Positions 45,053-56,694 of a stretch of DNA of 64,000 nt are shown piece after piece. The DNA is from Anaeramoeba flamelloides (Eukaryota; Metamonada; Anaeramoebidae). Within the stretch, counting starts at the first letter, position 1. Every line of letters starts with the position of its first letter. The translations under genes were made by a program, and so were the position numbers. The stretch is taken from contig JANTQA010000063.1 of the NCBI GenBank assembly GCA_027625915.1, positions 2,232,001 through 2,296,000 of the forward strand, written 5' to 3'. Under the pieces are notes generated by a model that did not search any database, was not told the DNA's origin, and worked only from the letters and a program-made list of their open reading frames with translations.

Positions 45053-47143
45053 TCATTTTGTGATATCATTTTTCAATTGTTCAAGGTTTAATTTTAAGAG
45101 AGATTTTGGATTTAATTGGTAGTAATCTTCTGCGTCGGATAAATCTTCAATTAGATCTCTAAAGGCGATTTTTTGTGTCAATTCGATTTGGCTACTATAA
45201 AAGAATTTAAATAAAATCATCAAGCTTTCAAATTTTTTTTGTGAATAGTCGCTAATTTCTTTGATATCTGGTTCAATGTTTAGAAACAATTCAAAAAAAA
45301 CTTTACTTCTTGCTGCTAAAATAAATTTGTGTAATGCAATTTCTTTATAGGGCTTTTCCATATTTTTGTTTTCCTCGTTTTGTTGATTGTTATCATCATT
45401 TACGTTCTTGGCATTGTTATTTTCCTTTCTTATGTTTTTATCATTATCCTGATTTTCAATATTTTTTTCAATTTTTTCATCTTTTTCAACTTCAACATCA
45501 ACAACAACATTTTGGACACCGCCCTCGTCCTCCTTATTCTCATTCACAGCATCTTCATTTTCATCTTCATTTTCATCTTCATCATATTCCTCATCTTCCT
45601 CACCCCCATTATCTTCATGATCCTCATAGTGATCAAATTCTCCATCATAACCCTCATCTTCACTACATTCCTCACATTTGTCATAATACTCCTCTATACT
45701 ATTTTCATTCTGGTCTTCAGGGACCATCAAATTATTCGATTTCTGCGAGTATTTGATATTTGGTATTCTTATGACAAAATCTTTGGAATTGTTGTCGTTC
45801 CATAAGGAAGTTAGATCATTTTGATAATTTCTTTGGAAAAGGCCCGTCAGTCCTGATTCCTTTTCAATTCTTTCCATCAATTTAAAATCGATGATTTGAT
45901 CACCATAAACCCATTTCATGAATTGTTTCACTTGCTTATATTCGTAATTGTTATTTTCAAACAATTTGATAATTGTTTGCGCCTTGCCGCCAGTCCTGCA
46001 TGACAGGATTGTAGAAATGACCTTGCAGCCCTTGATTTCTAAATCAGAAAAAGTAGGATTGCCGATCAATTGTGAAAGATCTTTGTTTAATGAAGGAACA
46101 ACGTGTGGGTAAAAAATCGTGCAGAAGGGCCCACAGCTAATGGTGTACCTGATGTTAGAATTCAGGTAATCCAAATTAAATTTCTGCGGGACTGTGATCA
46201 TTTTACTGTGGTCTCCGAGCTGGTAATGGAAATTAAACCCCCATCTCCAAAAGTTTTTGTCCTCATCAACGGCCCAAAAGTGCGAGCTTCCGCCAAAGAT
46301 TTTCATAATTTTGAACCGAGCAAACTCTTGGATCTGCTCAAAGTGGTTCATTCGGTTTGGTGTGCCATGCCCACTGAACTTGTTGTAGCCACAGGAATAA
46401 ACCCTGTTGTTGTAAAGCACAATTGAATTGCAATTGGAGCATATGATGTCGTTGATTTTCAAAACATCAAACAGCTCGATTCTTTTCGGGATTTTGTCTT
46501 CAAAATCAAATTTGCCCCCACAGCGATAAAAGTTGTTGTTGCCGTATGAATACAGCTTGTTATCGTTTTTGTAGATGATAAAGATGTGCTCGGCTTGAAC
46601 ACCGCCATAGATTGTTTTTACCTTCACGTTTCCAAGCTGCACGGGCACCGATACATTCCGAACCGTGGTGTGAAGGAAGGGTATGATCTCTGGGGCTCCG
46701 CAGGCCCACAGATGGTTTTGTTTATCAATGAAAAATGTATTGTGCAATGTGCAGGCAAAGTCACGGATTTGGATTTTCTTTTTGACAAAATAATCAATAA
46801 TCGTCGGCTCGGTTACCTTTTGAACCGTGGAGCCAAGTCCCATTTGCCCGCGGCTCCCATGCCCATACGAATAGACATTGCCTGAATATGTTAAGATGAT
46901 GTAATGATCCCTCCCATTGCAGATTTTTTTAATGCTTTCATTCTTGGGGAAGGCTAATTTGCCCCCGTTACTTCCTAAAACGCTCAGAGTGGAATCTACA
47001 TGGTGCACTAGTGTGGACGATCTTCCACACACAATTCGTTTTACAGCTTTGACTTTGGTCAATTTTGATGGGTTTAATTTTATATTGTCAAAGTCAGTTC
47101 CCAATTTTGAACAGCTATTATTCCCAAACGCTATAATGTCCAT
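45053..47143 (-). CDS. RCC1-repeat protein with tandem BTB domains, the second split by an acidic insert
   Basis: A single-exon protein of 696 residues on the minus strand, ATG at 47143. Residues 1-345 hold RCC1 beta-propeller repeats with the usual W/Y-G-x-N motifs (MDIIAFGNNSCSKLG, VYSYGHGSRGQMGLG, LYSYGNNNFYRCGG, VYSCGYNKFSGHG, FWRWGFNFHYQLG). BTB 1 spans about 352-430 (TFSDLEIKG... to VKQFMKWVYGDQIIDF). BTB 2 begins at about 445 (NNSKDFVIRIPNI), is broken by about 135 residues that are mostly Asp, Glu and Asn (464-598), and resumes with EIALHKFILAARSKVFFELF and FKFFYSSQIEL to 690. The order matches IBtk-type RCC1-BTB proteins, which can serve as cullin-3 adaptors; that role here is an inference. 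The 5' two thirds use markedly more G/C-rich codons than the 3' third. Confidence 0.88.
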   Translation of the reverse strand: MDIIAFGNNSCSKLGTDFDNIKLNPSKLTKVKAVKRIVCGRSSTLVHHVDSTLSVLGSNGGKLAFPKNESIKKICNGRDHYIILTYSGNVYSYGHGSRGQMGLGSTVQKVTEPTIIDYFVKKKIQIRDFACTLHNTFFIDKQNHLWACGAPEIIPFLHTTVRNVSVPVQLGNVKVKTIYGGVQAEHIFIIYKNDNKLYSYGNNNFYRCGGKFDFEDKIPKRIELFDVLKINDIICSNCNSIVLYNNRVYSCGYNKFSGHGTPNRMNHFEQIQEFARFKIMKIFGGSSHFWAVDEDKNFWRWGFNFHYQLGDHSKMITVPQKFNLDYLNSNIRYTISCGPFCTIFYPHVVPSLNKDLSQLIGNPTFSDLEIKGCKVISTILSCRTGGKAQTIIKLFENNNYEYKQVKQFMKWVYGDQIIDFKLMERIEKESGLTGLFQRNYQNDLTSLWNDNNSKDFVIRIPNIKYSQKSNNLMVPEDQNENSIEEYYDKCEECSEDEGYDGEFDHYEDHEDNGGEEDEEYDEDENEDENEDAVNENKEDEGGVQNVVVDVEVEKDEKIEKNIENQDNDKNIRKENNNAKNVNDDNNQQNEENKNMEKPYKEIALHKFILAARSKVFFELFLNIEPDIKEISDYSQKKFESLMILFKFFYSSQIELTQKIAFRDLIEDLSDAEDYYQLNPKSLLKLNLEQLKNDITK

Positions 47144-48189
47144 GTGAAGGTTTTGTTGTAAATTTTGATTTTGTAAGGTGTTTGTTTTTACTGATTTATT
47201 TGAGAGGATGCGAAAACGTTTGTTTGTTTTGTTTTTGGATTTTTATTAGTGATCTTGTTAACTTTTTTATGAAGAAAAAATTTTTAAAGATCAGGTGAAT
47301 AAAAAAATGAGATTTCCTTCCAGTTCCCAATTTTTATATCCAAACGAAGGTACAGGGTTTGTTCAATGAATAGTAATTTGATTGGTTAAATTATTATTTA
47401 CCTATTTTCAACAAGTTTTGGTTTTTTTAATTTTGACTTTTCTATGTTTCCAATCTTTAGATCTCATAATTTTCTCAAATATCTTCAAATCTTTCAAAAT
47501 ATGACAACCTCAAATTCACAAAAGAACAAATATTAAAAAAAGATAAATCAGTCATAATTTATTCTGAAATTTCAATCTTCTTTTTACTTTTTACTTTTTA
47601 CTTTTATGTAAACAGGATCTGATTCCTCTTATTTGAAATTGTGTCTTTTTTTTCGGCTTGTTCAGGATCATTTTAAATTCTTTTCTTATTAGAAAGGATT
47701 TTTACATTTTTTAGACTTTTGGAAAAGTATTTCAAATCAACCGACATATAAACCAGTTAAAAGAGATAATTGTTAATTATTGGTTCAACAAAACTAATAT
47801 TTTTTTAATTAATCTTCCTATGTGTGGTAAGATTGTTGAGAAAATGAATAAAATTCCATGACTTCAAATTCTTGAGGCTATTGTAATTATTATTATTTGT
47901 TGTTAATAAAATATTTGGAAAAGTCTATTGTCCAGAAAAAAACTTGTGTTTTTGGGGTAAAATTTTTTTAAAACAAGTACGAATGAATTTTCGATTAATT
48001 CAACTTTCAGAAATATACTTTCATAGACAATAACTATTAGTTTTAAAAACAATCTATTCTTCATAAAAAACGAAAGTAGAAGAAAAAAAATACTGATGAA
48101 GAATTAGCATCAGTTTCCCTAAGTTTTTCGAGGATACAAAGGAATCGAGTAAAAATCTGATGTTGTTTTATTTTGTATTCTTTTCTATT
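47144..48189. other. 5' flank of the RCC1-BTB gene
   Basis: The T- and G-rich bases just beyond 47143 (GTTTTGTTGTAAATTTTG on the plus strand) are likely the 5' leader. No other gene recognised. Confidence 0.4.
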
Positions 48190-48950
48190 CTAAATAACCA
48201 AATGAAAGAGTACGTGTGGTGTCATAGAGAGCCTAGCTTTTCCAAAATTCAAAAGAATAGAGAAAAATCTTTGATTTTACTCAATTTTTTTAAATTCTGG
48301 AAAAGCTAACGGGTTGTCTTTTATTATTGAGATGAACCGAAAATTTACCAAAATTTTCCGTTTATTGCAAAACTTCAAAAAAAACGGAACGCAAGTGTTA
48401 AAGTTTTTATCAAATTCATAAGAATAAAGTAAAAGTTGCATAAAGTTTTTTTCAATTCTTTTGAATCCTAGAAAATTTAATTGGTAATTAAAATAAAAAT
48501 ATTTCAATTTAAATAAATAAATCTTAAATGGTCCAAATTATTAATTCTCTACTTAAAAGATATTTACAAAATTTGAAATACTTTTGAAAGATTATCAGTA
48601 TACACTCTTTACTATGAAAGAAAAAAAATTCAATTTATTATTATTATTATTATTTGATGGGTAAGTTTTTAATTCCTCTTATTTAACTTTAGGTTTTTTT
48701 TGGATTTTTGTTTTGATTAGAAAATCAATAGATTTTCGTAACAAAAGCAAAAAGTAAAAAAAACCTAGGCACTTTTCGTTAGGGTTTTTTTTTATTTCAG
48801 AAATAAATAGAAAATTTCTTCAATTTTCTTTTTATTTCTCAAATTAAAAAAAAACATTTTATCTTTTCCAGAATTTAAAAGAATTGAGTAAAATCAATGA
48901 TTTTTCTCTATAATTTTGAATTCTGGGAAACTTGATGGAGCCTAATAGCA
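48190..48950. mobile_element. Family G fold-back repeat, copy 3
   Basis: Two palindromic blocks: 48210-48310 (GCTTTTCCAAAATTCAAAAG paired with CTGGAAAAGCT) and 48690-48950 (AGGTTTTTTTTGGATTTTTG and CCAGAATTTAAAAGAATTGA with complements). They use the same arm words as the hairpins at 39163-39780. Confidence 0.6.
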
Positions 48951-50424
48951 CTACACCGAATTCCTAAATTTTTATTTAGAAATTTTGTAAAAGATTCAAA
49001 AATAAATTTATTACCATCTGGGCTAATAAATATGATGAATCTCTTTTTCTAATGATATCAAAAATCATAATCATTAATGAATTTAAATATTAATATTTCT
49101 TAATACCAATATTCAGATTTTACCATTATTTTCATTGGTTGGGTAATTCCATAGAAAATGATCCAAATCTTATATGATATCTATTTTTTTTTTTTTGACT
49201 TTTTGTATAATTGATACTATTTTGAGGTGTCATTGTTCATAACATAAAAATATCTATATAATGAATTTGAAGATTTTTTGTGTTTTAAAATCCATAAATA
49301 TTCAATTTTTTTAAATTAAATTTAAAAAAAAATCACAAACAGAACAATTGGATTTTACAAATCTAATTAAAAAATTTCTTTAAAAATATTTATTGATCCA
49401 AGATATTTTATTAATCAATAATATTTATGATAAGTCAAGTTATTAAAATGTAAAAAAATATCAAATATTTGTTTTTTTATTGGAAAATTTTATTTAGAAA
49501 GTAAAGTTAAATAAAGGTTAAATATAATGTTTAGGGGGTTCAAATCTAAAAAAAGTCAAATTCTTGTTAAAAAATCAAAATAAGGAAAAAAATTGATTTT
49601 GAAAGTTCAAATATTATTAATACTGGGTTTTTTGTTTGTTTAAATTTTTATTGCTCTTTTAAAGTTTCGTAAATATTCTAAAAATAAAGTAATACTTCAT
49701 ATCCAGAGATTTATACTCTTTTTGAATTCAAATTTTAAAATTTTTCTGATTCTACCACCATATCATCTCTCACTCACACACACACACACACACACTCTCT
49801 CTCTCTCTCTCTCTCTCTCTCCTTCTATCTCTCTCTCAAATAATTTGAGTTGTTTGTGATTCTTAATTTTAAAAATAAAAATGATATTATTGTTTTAACA
49901 CATTCTTGTAATTATTTTTCTTCTTCTCTTTTTTTTTTAATTTTGAATGAAACTCATTTCTCTGAATTAATAAAACAATTTATAATTTTTGAAGTTTATC
50001 TTAGAGTAAAAAATATTTGGATAATTTTCTGGGATTTTTTCCTCTAAAAACAATTAATAAAAATTAATTATTAATTAATGAAGGAATACACTTTTTTTTT
50101 TTGATTATCATATCAAAAAAAAAATAATTTTTATTATAATTTCTATTTTTTGAAAATTTAAATCTACAATTAAATTATTCCCTATTTTATGCCCAAACAA
50201 CTTTTTTTTTGGATATTTTAAAATTTTTCACAAAAAATTAAATGTTAAAATTTTGATCTAAATACAAAACATAATAATTAAAAAAGAAAAATCTATAAAA
50301 AAAATTTTGATTACTATACCCAATATTAGCATAAAATAAATCACTCTATTTGGTCTTGTTAAAGAAATAAATTTATTGGAATAAAATTACAACAATTCTG
50401 AAAAAATAAAAAAAAAAAAAATGA
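48951..50424. other. Intergenic, no gene; compound microsatellite inside
   Basis: AT-rich sequence with the (CA)n(CT)n tract at 49766-49838. A 65-codon open frame beginning at 49850 (TTG start) has no family features. Confidence 0.4.
49766..49838. repeat. Compound (CA)n(CT)n microsatellite
   Basis: ACTCACACACACACACACAC continues into an unbroken CT tract, then CTTCTATCTCTCTCTC. It is the longest clean dinucleotide repeat in the window. Confidence 0.9.
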
Positions 50425-50547
50425 TAAAAAGATTATCACGTTTTCATGATTTTTCGCTATTAAGTTGGACTAATAGCGATTTTTTAAATAATATTGCGAT
50501 TTTGCTGTTAATATCATGATAATATATGTTATCATCAAAACATCTAA
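50425..50547 (-). mobile_element. Element F terminus, reverse, partial
   Basis: Reverse complement of the left end of element F (25793-25880): GTTGGACTAATAGCGATTTT, then TGCTGTTAATATCATGATAA, ending TATCATCAAAACATCT. It stops one base before a family C element. Confidence 0.65.
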
Positions 50548-50747
50548 TACAGTCAATTTCACTTTTAAGGCACAAACTTACAACGAAATTTAAGGTACAA
50601 AAAATATCTCAAATTCAAGCACAAAATTCAAATTCTAGAAAAATAAATTGTAAAAAAAAAAATTCCAAATTTTGTGCCTTAATTTGAGATTTTTTTTTAC
50701 CTTAAATTTCTTTGTAAGTTTGTGCCTTAAAAGTGAAACTGACTGTA
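50548..50747. mobile_element. Family C MITE (Tc1/mariner-like), best copy
   Basis: A 200 bp palindrome. It opens TACAGTCAATTTCACTTTTA and closes with TAAAAGTGAAACTGACTGTA; inner arms AAGGCACAAACTTACA and TGTAAGTTTGTGCCTT are inverted. TA flanks CAGT at both ends, the signature of mariner-type insertion. No coding capacity. Confidence 0.85.
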
Positions 50748-51850
50748 TACTATTTTATTTTTATAGGTTAAAAACTTGAAATTTTGATTTTTAATCCGAT
50801 ATTTTTTTTAGAGTGTAGAAAATTGAATTTTACTTAAAACACAGAAAGTATTTTCAAAATTCTATTAAAAAACCAAAGAACTTGATAAAATTCATGAGAA
50901 ATGATATTCAGAGTTTCTAAAATGATTCCATTTTATTATTTTTTAGAATCACAAAACTTTGATGTTTGGAATCATAATATTCAAATTAATTTCAATGGGG
51001 TCAGTTTTTATCAACATTTTATACTTGTTAAATTCTCTTTTAAGAATAATTTTATAAAAACATTCAAAATTATTTTATTTTGCTTTATCTTAGAATCCAA
51101 AAAAAGGAATTTATGATTTGTTTTCAAAAAATCAATTAAAAAAGATTCTTTTGATTCCAAATTCAAACTAAAATAAATATCTTACGTGGGATAAACATAA
51201 AAACGCCTAGATAGACGAAAGGTTGATTAAAACTAAAATATAAAGAAGAAAAACCTCAAATACTTATTTTTTGAGAAATAAAAAATTATTTTTAATAATT
51301 TCAAAAAAAAAAAAATATTAATTATAAAAATTTTGAGAAGTGTGTGATTCCTTGTAAAAATGAATGTAAATAAGAAATGAGTTGGTATTTATCATTGGAA
51401 GAAAAAAGAATCATTTGATTTCATGTGAAATCAAAAAAAAAGAATTATTTTGGGTTCTTTATACAAAAGAATCAAAATATGAACTCTGATAATTTCATTT
51501 TCTCGTTTTTCAGTTTCAAAAAACTTTTCTTAATTTTTCCAAAAAGAAAAAATTGTAAGTGACTTCGATTCAAAGAAAATCACCAATTTATTTTTCTTCT
51601 TTTTTTTTTTTTTTTTTTATTTTGATAAATTTTTGGGGATTACTTCTTACTCTCAATAAAGATATTAATAAATAACAAAGTTTTTCCACTTTTTGGTAAA
51701 GCACTCCAAAATGAAGTAAAAAATACAACAAAATAAAAATTATTCAAAAAAAATATTTTAGTTAACAATAAAGTAAAAAAAAAAAAAAGCGATATTTAAA
51801 AAATAAATGTTAAAAATAAAGAAAGAAGGATCAACATTCAATTAATTTAA
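50748..51850. other. 3' flank of the Myb gene, no other gene
   Basis: AT-rich. Nothing recognised; a 71-codon open frame at 50901-51116 has no family features. Confidence 0.4.
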
Positions 51851-54800
51851 TTAAATATTTTTTTTAAGAATATTTGGTATTAAATTTGGATTTTTTGTAA
51901 AAGTATTTTTTTGGTTTTCGTTTATCAACTGGTTGAGGATATTGATAAGTTCTTCGATATTTTTGTATTTGTTTTTATTATCTTTATAATAGCTTGGTGT
52001 TTGGTTATCTATTAGATGATTTGAATTGTTATTTTGGTTACTGATCTTGTTAAAATCAGGTGGGGTTGCTTGAGATATTTTATACTTTTTTTTGTTCATT
52101 CCATTAATATTTTTGATTTCAAGTTCAAATGGGATTGCTCTTTTAATTACGTTTGGCTGTTCTCTTGTTTTTGGCAAGTTATCTTTCACTTTTAATTTTG
52201 GTTTAGTATTTTTTGTGCGATTAAATTTTTCAAATTTTTCTTTTCTTAATCTTTTTTGCAGTCTTGTTTTTCTTGTTGTTGGTATTCTCTTTTTATGGTT
52301 ATATTTCTTTTCATTAATTGTAAAATCGCTATCGCTGTCGGTGTCACTCTCACTCTCGCTATCCCTATCAAGATTGAAATCACTTTCGCTTTCTTTTTGG
52401 TTTCTACTAACGTTTTCGTCCTCACTAACACTATGAATTTTATTTTTTTGGTATTTTCCCTTATTTGGATCAATATTATTGCCCAGATCTGGTTTTTCAT
52501 TTTTATATGGATTTTCTTTTTTAATCCTTATTTTGATGCCTTCTTTGTTCGAGTTGGTATAAAAGAAATCATTTTCCCCATGGAAATTTACATAACTGTT
52601 CTCATTATAATAATTGTTGTTTTTTTCCTTCTCATCGCCACTGTCAATACTCATATTATTATATAAAACAAGGTTTGGTTCAGATTTGGGATCCTTATGT
52701 GTAAAGCCGTTATCTTTTTCTTGGTTGCATTGATTATTAGTTGAAATCTCCTTTTTTAAATTTAATTTATTATTATTTCGAACGTTTTTCAATTTTTCCT
52801 CATTTTGAGATAAAAGTTTGATTTTCTTTTTCTTTTTTGCAGATCCAAATGTAATTCTTCGTGCTACCTTTTTCTTTCCATTTCTATTAGGTGTTTGTGT
52901 TACTCTTTTTCTCAAGGGTGTTTTTTTTTTTCTTTTTTGGAGTGAATTAAATCGGTTTTTGATCATGTTTGTAGATCTATGTGGTAAAAAGGTTTCAATG
53001 ACTGACCATTTGTTACCCAATTCTTTTTGCTTTGTTTGAATTAAGCAATCTTCTTCTTGTGACCAACCGCCATGTTTTAACTTTGGATTTAATTGGTTTT
53101 TCCACCTTTCTCGGCATTGTTTGGAATTTCTGGTAGCAATTGTTTTGGCAACCTTTGTCCATGCATTAGTTCCATATTGAAGGGTAGCTTGGAATAAAAG
53201 TGAATCTTCCTATTGAATTTTAAATGGTTTTTAGAAAGATTATTTTGAAATAAAATATTGTTGAATGGAAAAAATTTCATGATTTTTTTTATTATTTCTT
53301 GATTATTTTGGTTTTTTTTTTTGGTTACAGAACCGGTTTTGGTTGATCAAAATAATTTTTTCCAATTGATCGGTATTAGGTTAAAGTTGAGCTGTTTTAA
53401 ATTGGTGAACTCGGATAAAATTATTGGATGGTATTTTAGCCTTTGATAAATACATAAGTGTTAATAGAATTTCAACAAGTTTGAAAATGTTTCAATATAT
53501 AAACCAAAAATCAAAAATATTTAGAAAACTACAATAAGTTTCAAATACTTCTAATGAATGTGTATATTTTAGATACTCTTTGGATCGGAAGATCCAAATT
53601 TAGTCACTTCATTAAAAGTCCCATGTTATCAGATTAAATTATTCTTTCATTTAACCATAACGATAAACAATAAAATCGAAAATTTGTAACACATATTTAT
53701 CTATTTGTATTGATAATTATTTATTTTTTGTTTTCTGGGTATTGTTAATTATAAATAATTGTTGAAATTACAATTGAAGATGGGTTCTAATTTAATATTT
53801 GTTCTAGAATTAATTTTTTCGGATTTTTAAAAAAAAAATTGAATTTTATTGTGTTATTAATTTTGAATTAGAGTTGATATTTATTGGTGGAAAGAAATAA
53901 ATCTTGAAAGGTGATGAAAACTTAGGGTTTATATAAAAAAATGTTTAATTTGCGGTTCTAAAAGACTTCTCAGCCCATTTTGCAATCAATTTAATATTTT
54001 TTTAAAACTTATTTCTTTGGTTTTTATTTTTTAGTTGAATCTATGTAATTATTAATTAATTATTGTAATTATTTTCAAGAATAAAAAAATATATTAAATA
54101 TCATAATAAATTGCCAATTTTTTTTTTTTTTTTTTACTTTTTTTTATTTTATTTTTAGAAAAAACAAATATTTCGAGTGTATTGAACTGAATATTAAAAT
54201 AGTAATTTTCCTATTATAATAGATAACTCCAATTGATAAAAATATTTAATTTCAAATTTTGATTTTTAATGGGCCAATGATTTTGAAATGGGGTTTACTT
54301 TTTAAGGATCAAAAAAAAAAAATTCTTTCTCAAATTTTGATATTGATAGTTGTTATTTTCAAAAAAAAAATATTTTTTATCTTAGCTTTAAGGGAATAGT
54401 CATTTTAAAAAAATACCCCATGTGAATTTAATAGCTAATTCAAAAAAAAAATTACCACATCTTTAAATTAAAAAATGAAGTTCAAATCTGATTATTACAA
54501 AATTAAACTTACTTTTCAAAACTATTTTAAGAAATGAATTATTGTTTTTAAAAGTTTGATCCATTTTTCTCATTTTTGAAAAGTTCAAAATCCATCATAT
54601 TTCTGAATTATTTTAAAAAAAAATATTCTTGTTAGAAAGGAGAAAGAAATGTTATTGTTTGTAAGGAAGTGTATCAAAATTCACTTTAAAAATGAAAACA
54701 CTAAGTTCTAAAATTAACTCGGTATAAAAAATCTTCTTAATTTCAAAAAAATTACAATAATTATTTTAAACTTTAATAAAATATAATTTTATGATTCAAA

Positions 54801-56694
54801 GAACAGTTCAAATCTATTATTTTTCTTTTTATTAAATTAAAAAATATAAGAAAAAAAACTAAGAATTAAATTAAAAATTCTCCAAATTACTTTTTTAAAC
54901 CCCTGGAAAATTCAACTTGGAACTGAAAGAAATCCTTTTTAATTTGATTATTTATAATCAATAATTGATAACACATCTTAATTTTTTCGGTGGGTTATTG
55001 ACAAAACAAAGCTTAAATGTATCAATGGAATTTGCAATTATTCCTCAATTTATTAAATATTTTCAAACAAATACAACGAATTCAAATTAATAATTCTAAT
55101 ATTAAAAATAATATAGATATCATCAAATAACCGATTTTAATACAAACCGTTACTTGTTTATACCCTTGATATTTGAAAAGGAATATTTCCTAATCTTTTA
55201 AATTTCAAATAATTTAATAAATATTTGTGAATCAAATAAATGATCAATTTTTTTTAGATCTTCAAATTTTCAATATTTGATTTATTTTAATTGTATTTTT
55301 AAAATAAGATTAAAAGTTAAAATTTGTGTTTATACAGACTATCAGAAATTACTAAAAGTGTGATTTCTCCCAAATAAAAATTTTTTTGTAGATTTTTCTT
55401 CTTCTATTTAAACCAAAAATTCAACAAAAAAATGATCAGATCTTTTAATAAAAATTAAAGGGAAAAATTTTAAAATGATAACACGTCTCTCTATACTTGA
55501 TAAATGGGTTTGCTACATGGATTTAATTGTATTCTTGTGTAAAAAAAATTACTCTATTACTTTTGGGGAAAACAATAAATAAGAGTTACTAAAACCTTAA
55601 ACTTTTTAAAAATGTGTTATCAAAAATTTATTAATATAAAGAATTTTCGAGTCAAAGGGGACTAATTGTAATAGATGTGTTATACATGTGTTTAAAGTGT
55701 TTGAATGGATATTAGAAGAAAACAATTAATTTTTGATTTTTAACATTGAGATCAATAAATTTCACATTTTGCTTTTTTTAGTTTTTTCTTTTTATTCACT
55801 TAATTAATTTGCAAATTTTTTTTTTATTGCAAGATCCGGTAGTCACTTGGTAAAAACATGCTGTTACTTTAATATTAAAGAAACAGCAAAAATGATTTTA
55901 AAAGAAATGATATTGATTTCTTTTTGGAATTTTCTTTGGATCTTCAATTGTATATCAAAATGAACCTTGGTGTTTTTCTCAATCACACACTTAAAATTTT
56001 AGTTTTTCAATTTTAAAGAAATTATATAGACTGAAAAGATTCATTTCATGCACAACTTTCAACTATTCTTTGATACGCCTGAAGCAACTTCTTTCAACTC
56101 CAAAGGTCAATTATCAAAGTTAATTGACTTTTGTTAAAAAAATTTTTGTGCATTTTTGAAAGAAACATACTTTTTATTTCTCCTTCAATTGTGAACAATC
56201 AAAAGATCAAATTAAAATTGATTTCTCGAAAACAACAATAAACACCAATATAATTGTATAACATTCAAATTGGAATAATTAAACATACCTTTTTTGACCA
56301 CGCTCCCTTTTTCAGTTTTGGGTTTAGAACTTTTGACCATCTATGAAGACACTGCATATACGATTTATTTTTTAAATAATTTGAAATTACATTCCAATCC
56401 TGACCATTATGCTTTTTTACCGCTCTTGCTAAGATTTCGTCCTATGAGTTTTTATTGAAAAAAATGGGATGATTTAGGGATTTTTGGAATTGTTTAAATA
56501 TAAAATATTTCTTTTGCATGATTATTTGAATTTCAAGAAGAAATATGAGAAAGAGTCTCAAGAGTCTCAAGAGTATCAAAAAATTTACTTCTTCTTGTGT
56601 CCATATTGATGTTTTGATGATTTTAATTCTTGCCGTTACAATCTTGGATGGAACCTCTTTTTTAAGTTTTTCTATCGTTTTATTTAATTCTTCA
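51851..56694 (-). CDS. Three-repeat (R1R2R3) Myb transcription factor, first exon missing
   Basis: Three minus-strand exons are clear: 56694-56589, 56441-56289 and 53209-51851, with introns of 147 bp and 3,079 bp. Joined, they give about 538 residues with three Myb repeats. R1 reads IWTQEE|DEILARAVKKHN, DWNVISNYL, CLHRWSKVLNP. R2 reads GAWSKK|EDSLLFQATLQYG, AWTKVAKTIA, QCRERWKNQLNP. R3 reads GGWSQEEDCLIQTK, GNKWSVIETFLPHRS, IKNRFNSL. The third tryptophan of R3 is Phe, a common substitution. This layout is that of c-Myb and plant MYB3R factors, which bind AACGG-type cell-cycle promoters. The tail is basic (KRKKKTPLRKR, a likely nuclear signal) and then rich in Asn, Lys and a DSESESDTDSDSD run. 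Exon 56694 starts mid-codon, so at least one upstream exon exists; I could not place it. Both splice points inside repeats restore the consensus exactly. Confidence 0.88.
53300..53900 (-). repeat. Repeat M, copy 3, in the Myb intron
   Basis: Reverse complement of 42340-42790, including AATTTCAACAAGTTTGAAAA, TATTTGTATTGATAATTATT and GATGGGTTCTAATTTAATAT. It lies in the 3.1 kb intron. Confidence 0.55.
54110..54320 (+). repeat. Repeat L, copy 1, in the Myb intron
   Basis: AACAAATATTTCGAGTGTAT, AATATTAAAATAGTAATTT and GAAATGGGGTTTACTTT match the right edge of the window (63838-64000). Confidence 0.6.
55625..56165 (+). mobile_element. Family B transposon, diverged full-length copy in the Myb intron
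   Basis: GAATTTTCGAGTCAAAGGGG opens it; blocks ACATGTGTTTAAAGTGTTTG, TAGTCACTTGGTAAAAACAT and TTGATTTCTTTTTGGAATTT follow; it closes near CATTTTTGAAAGAAACATA. About 540 bp, lacking the central segment unique to B1 and B2. Confidence 0.65.

Noticed and set aside
45334-45805. Long plus-strand open frames rich in His or Ile/Phe
   Set aside because: These are antisense shadows of the Asp/Glu/Asn-rich insert of the RCC1-BTB gene.
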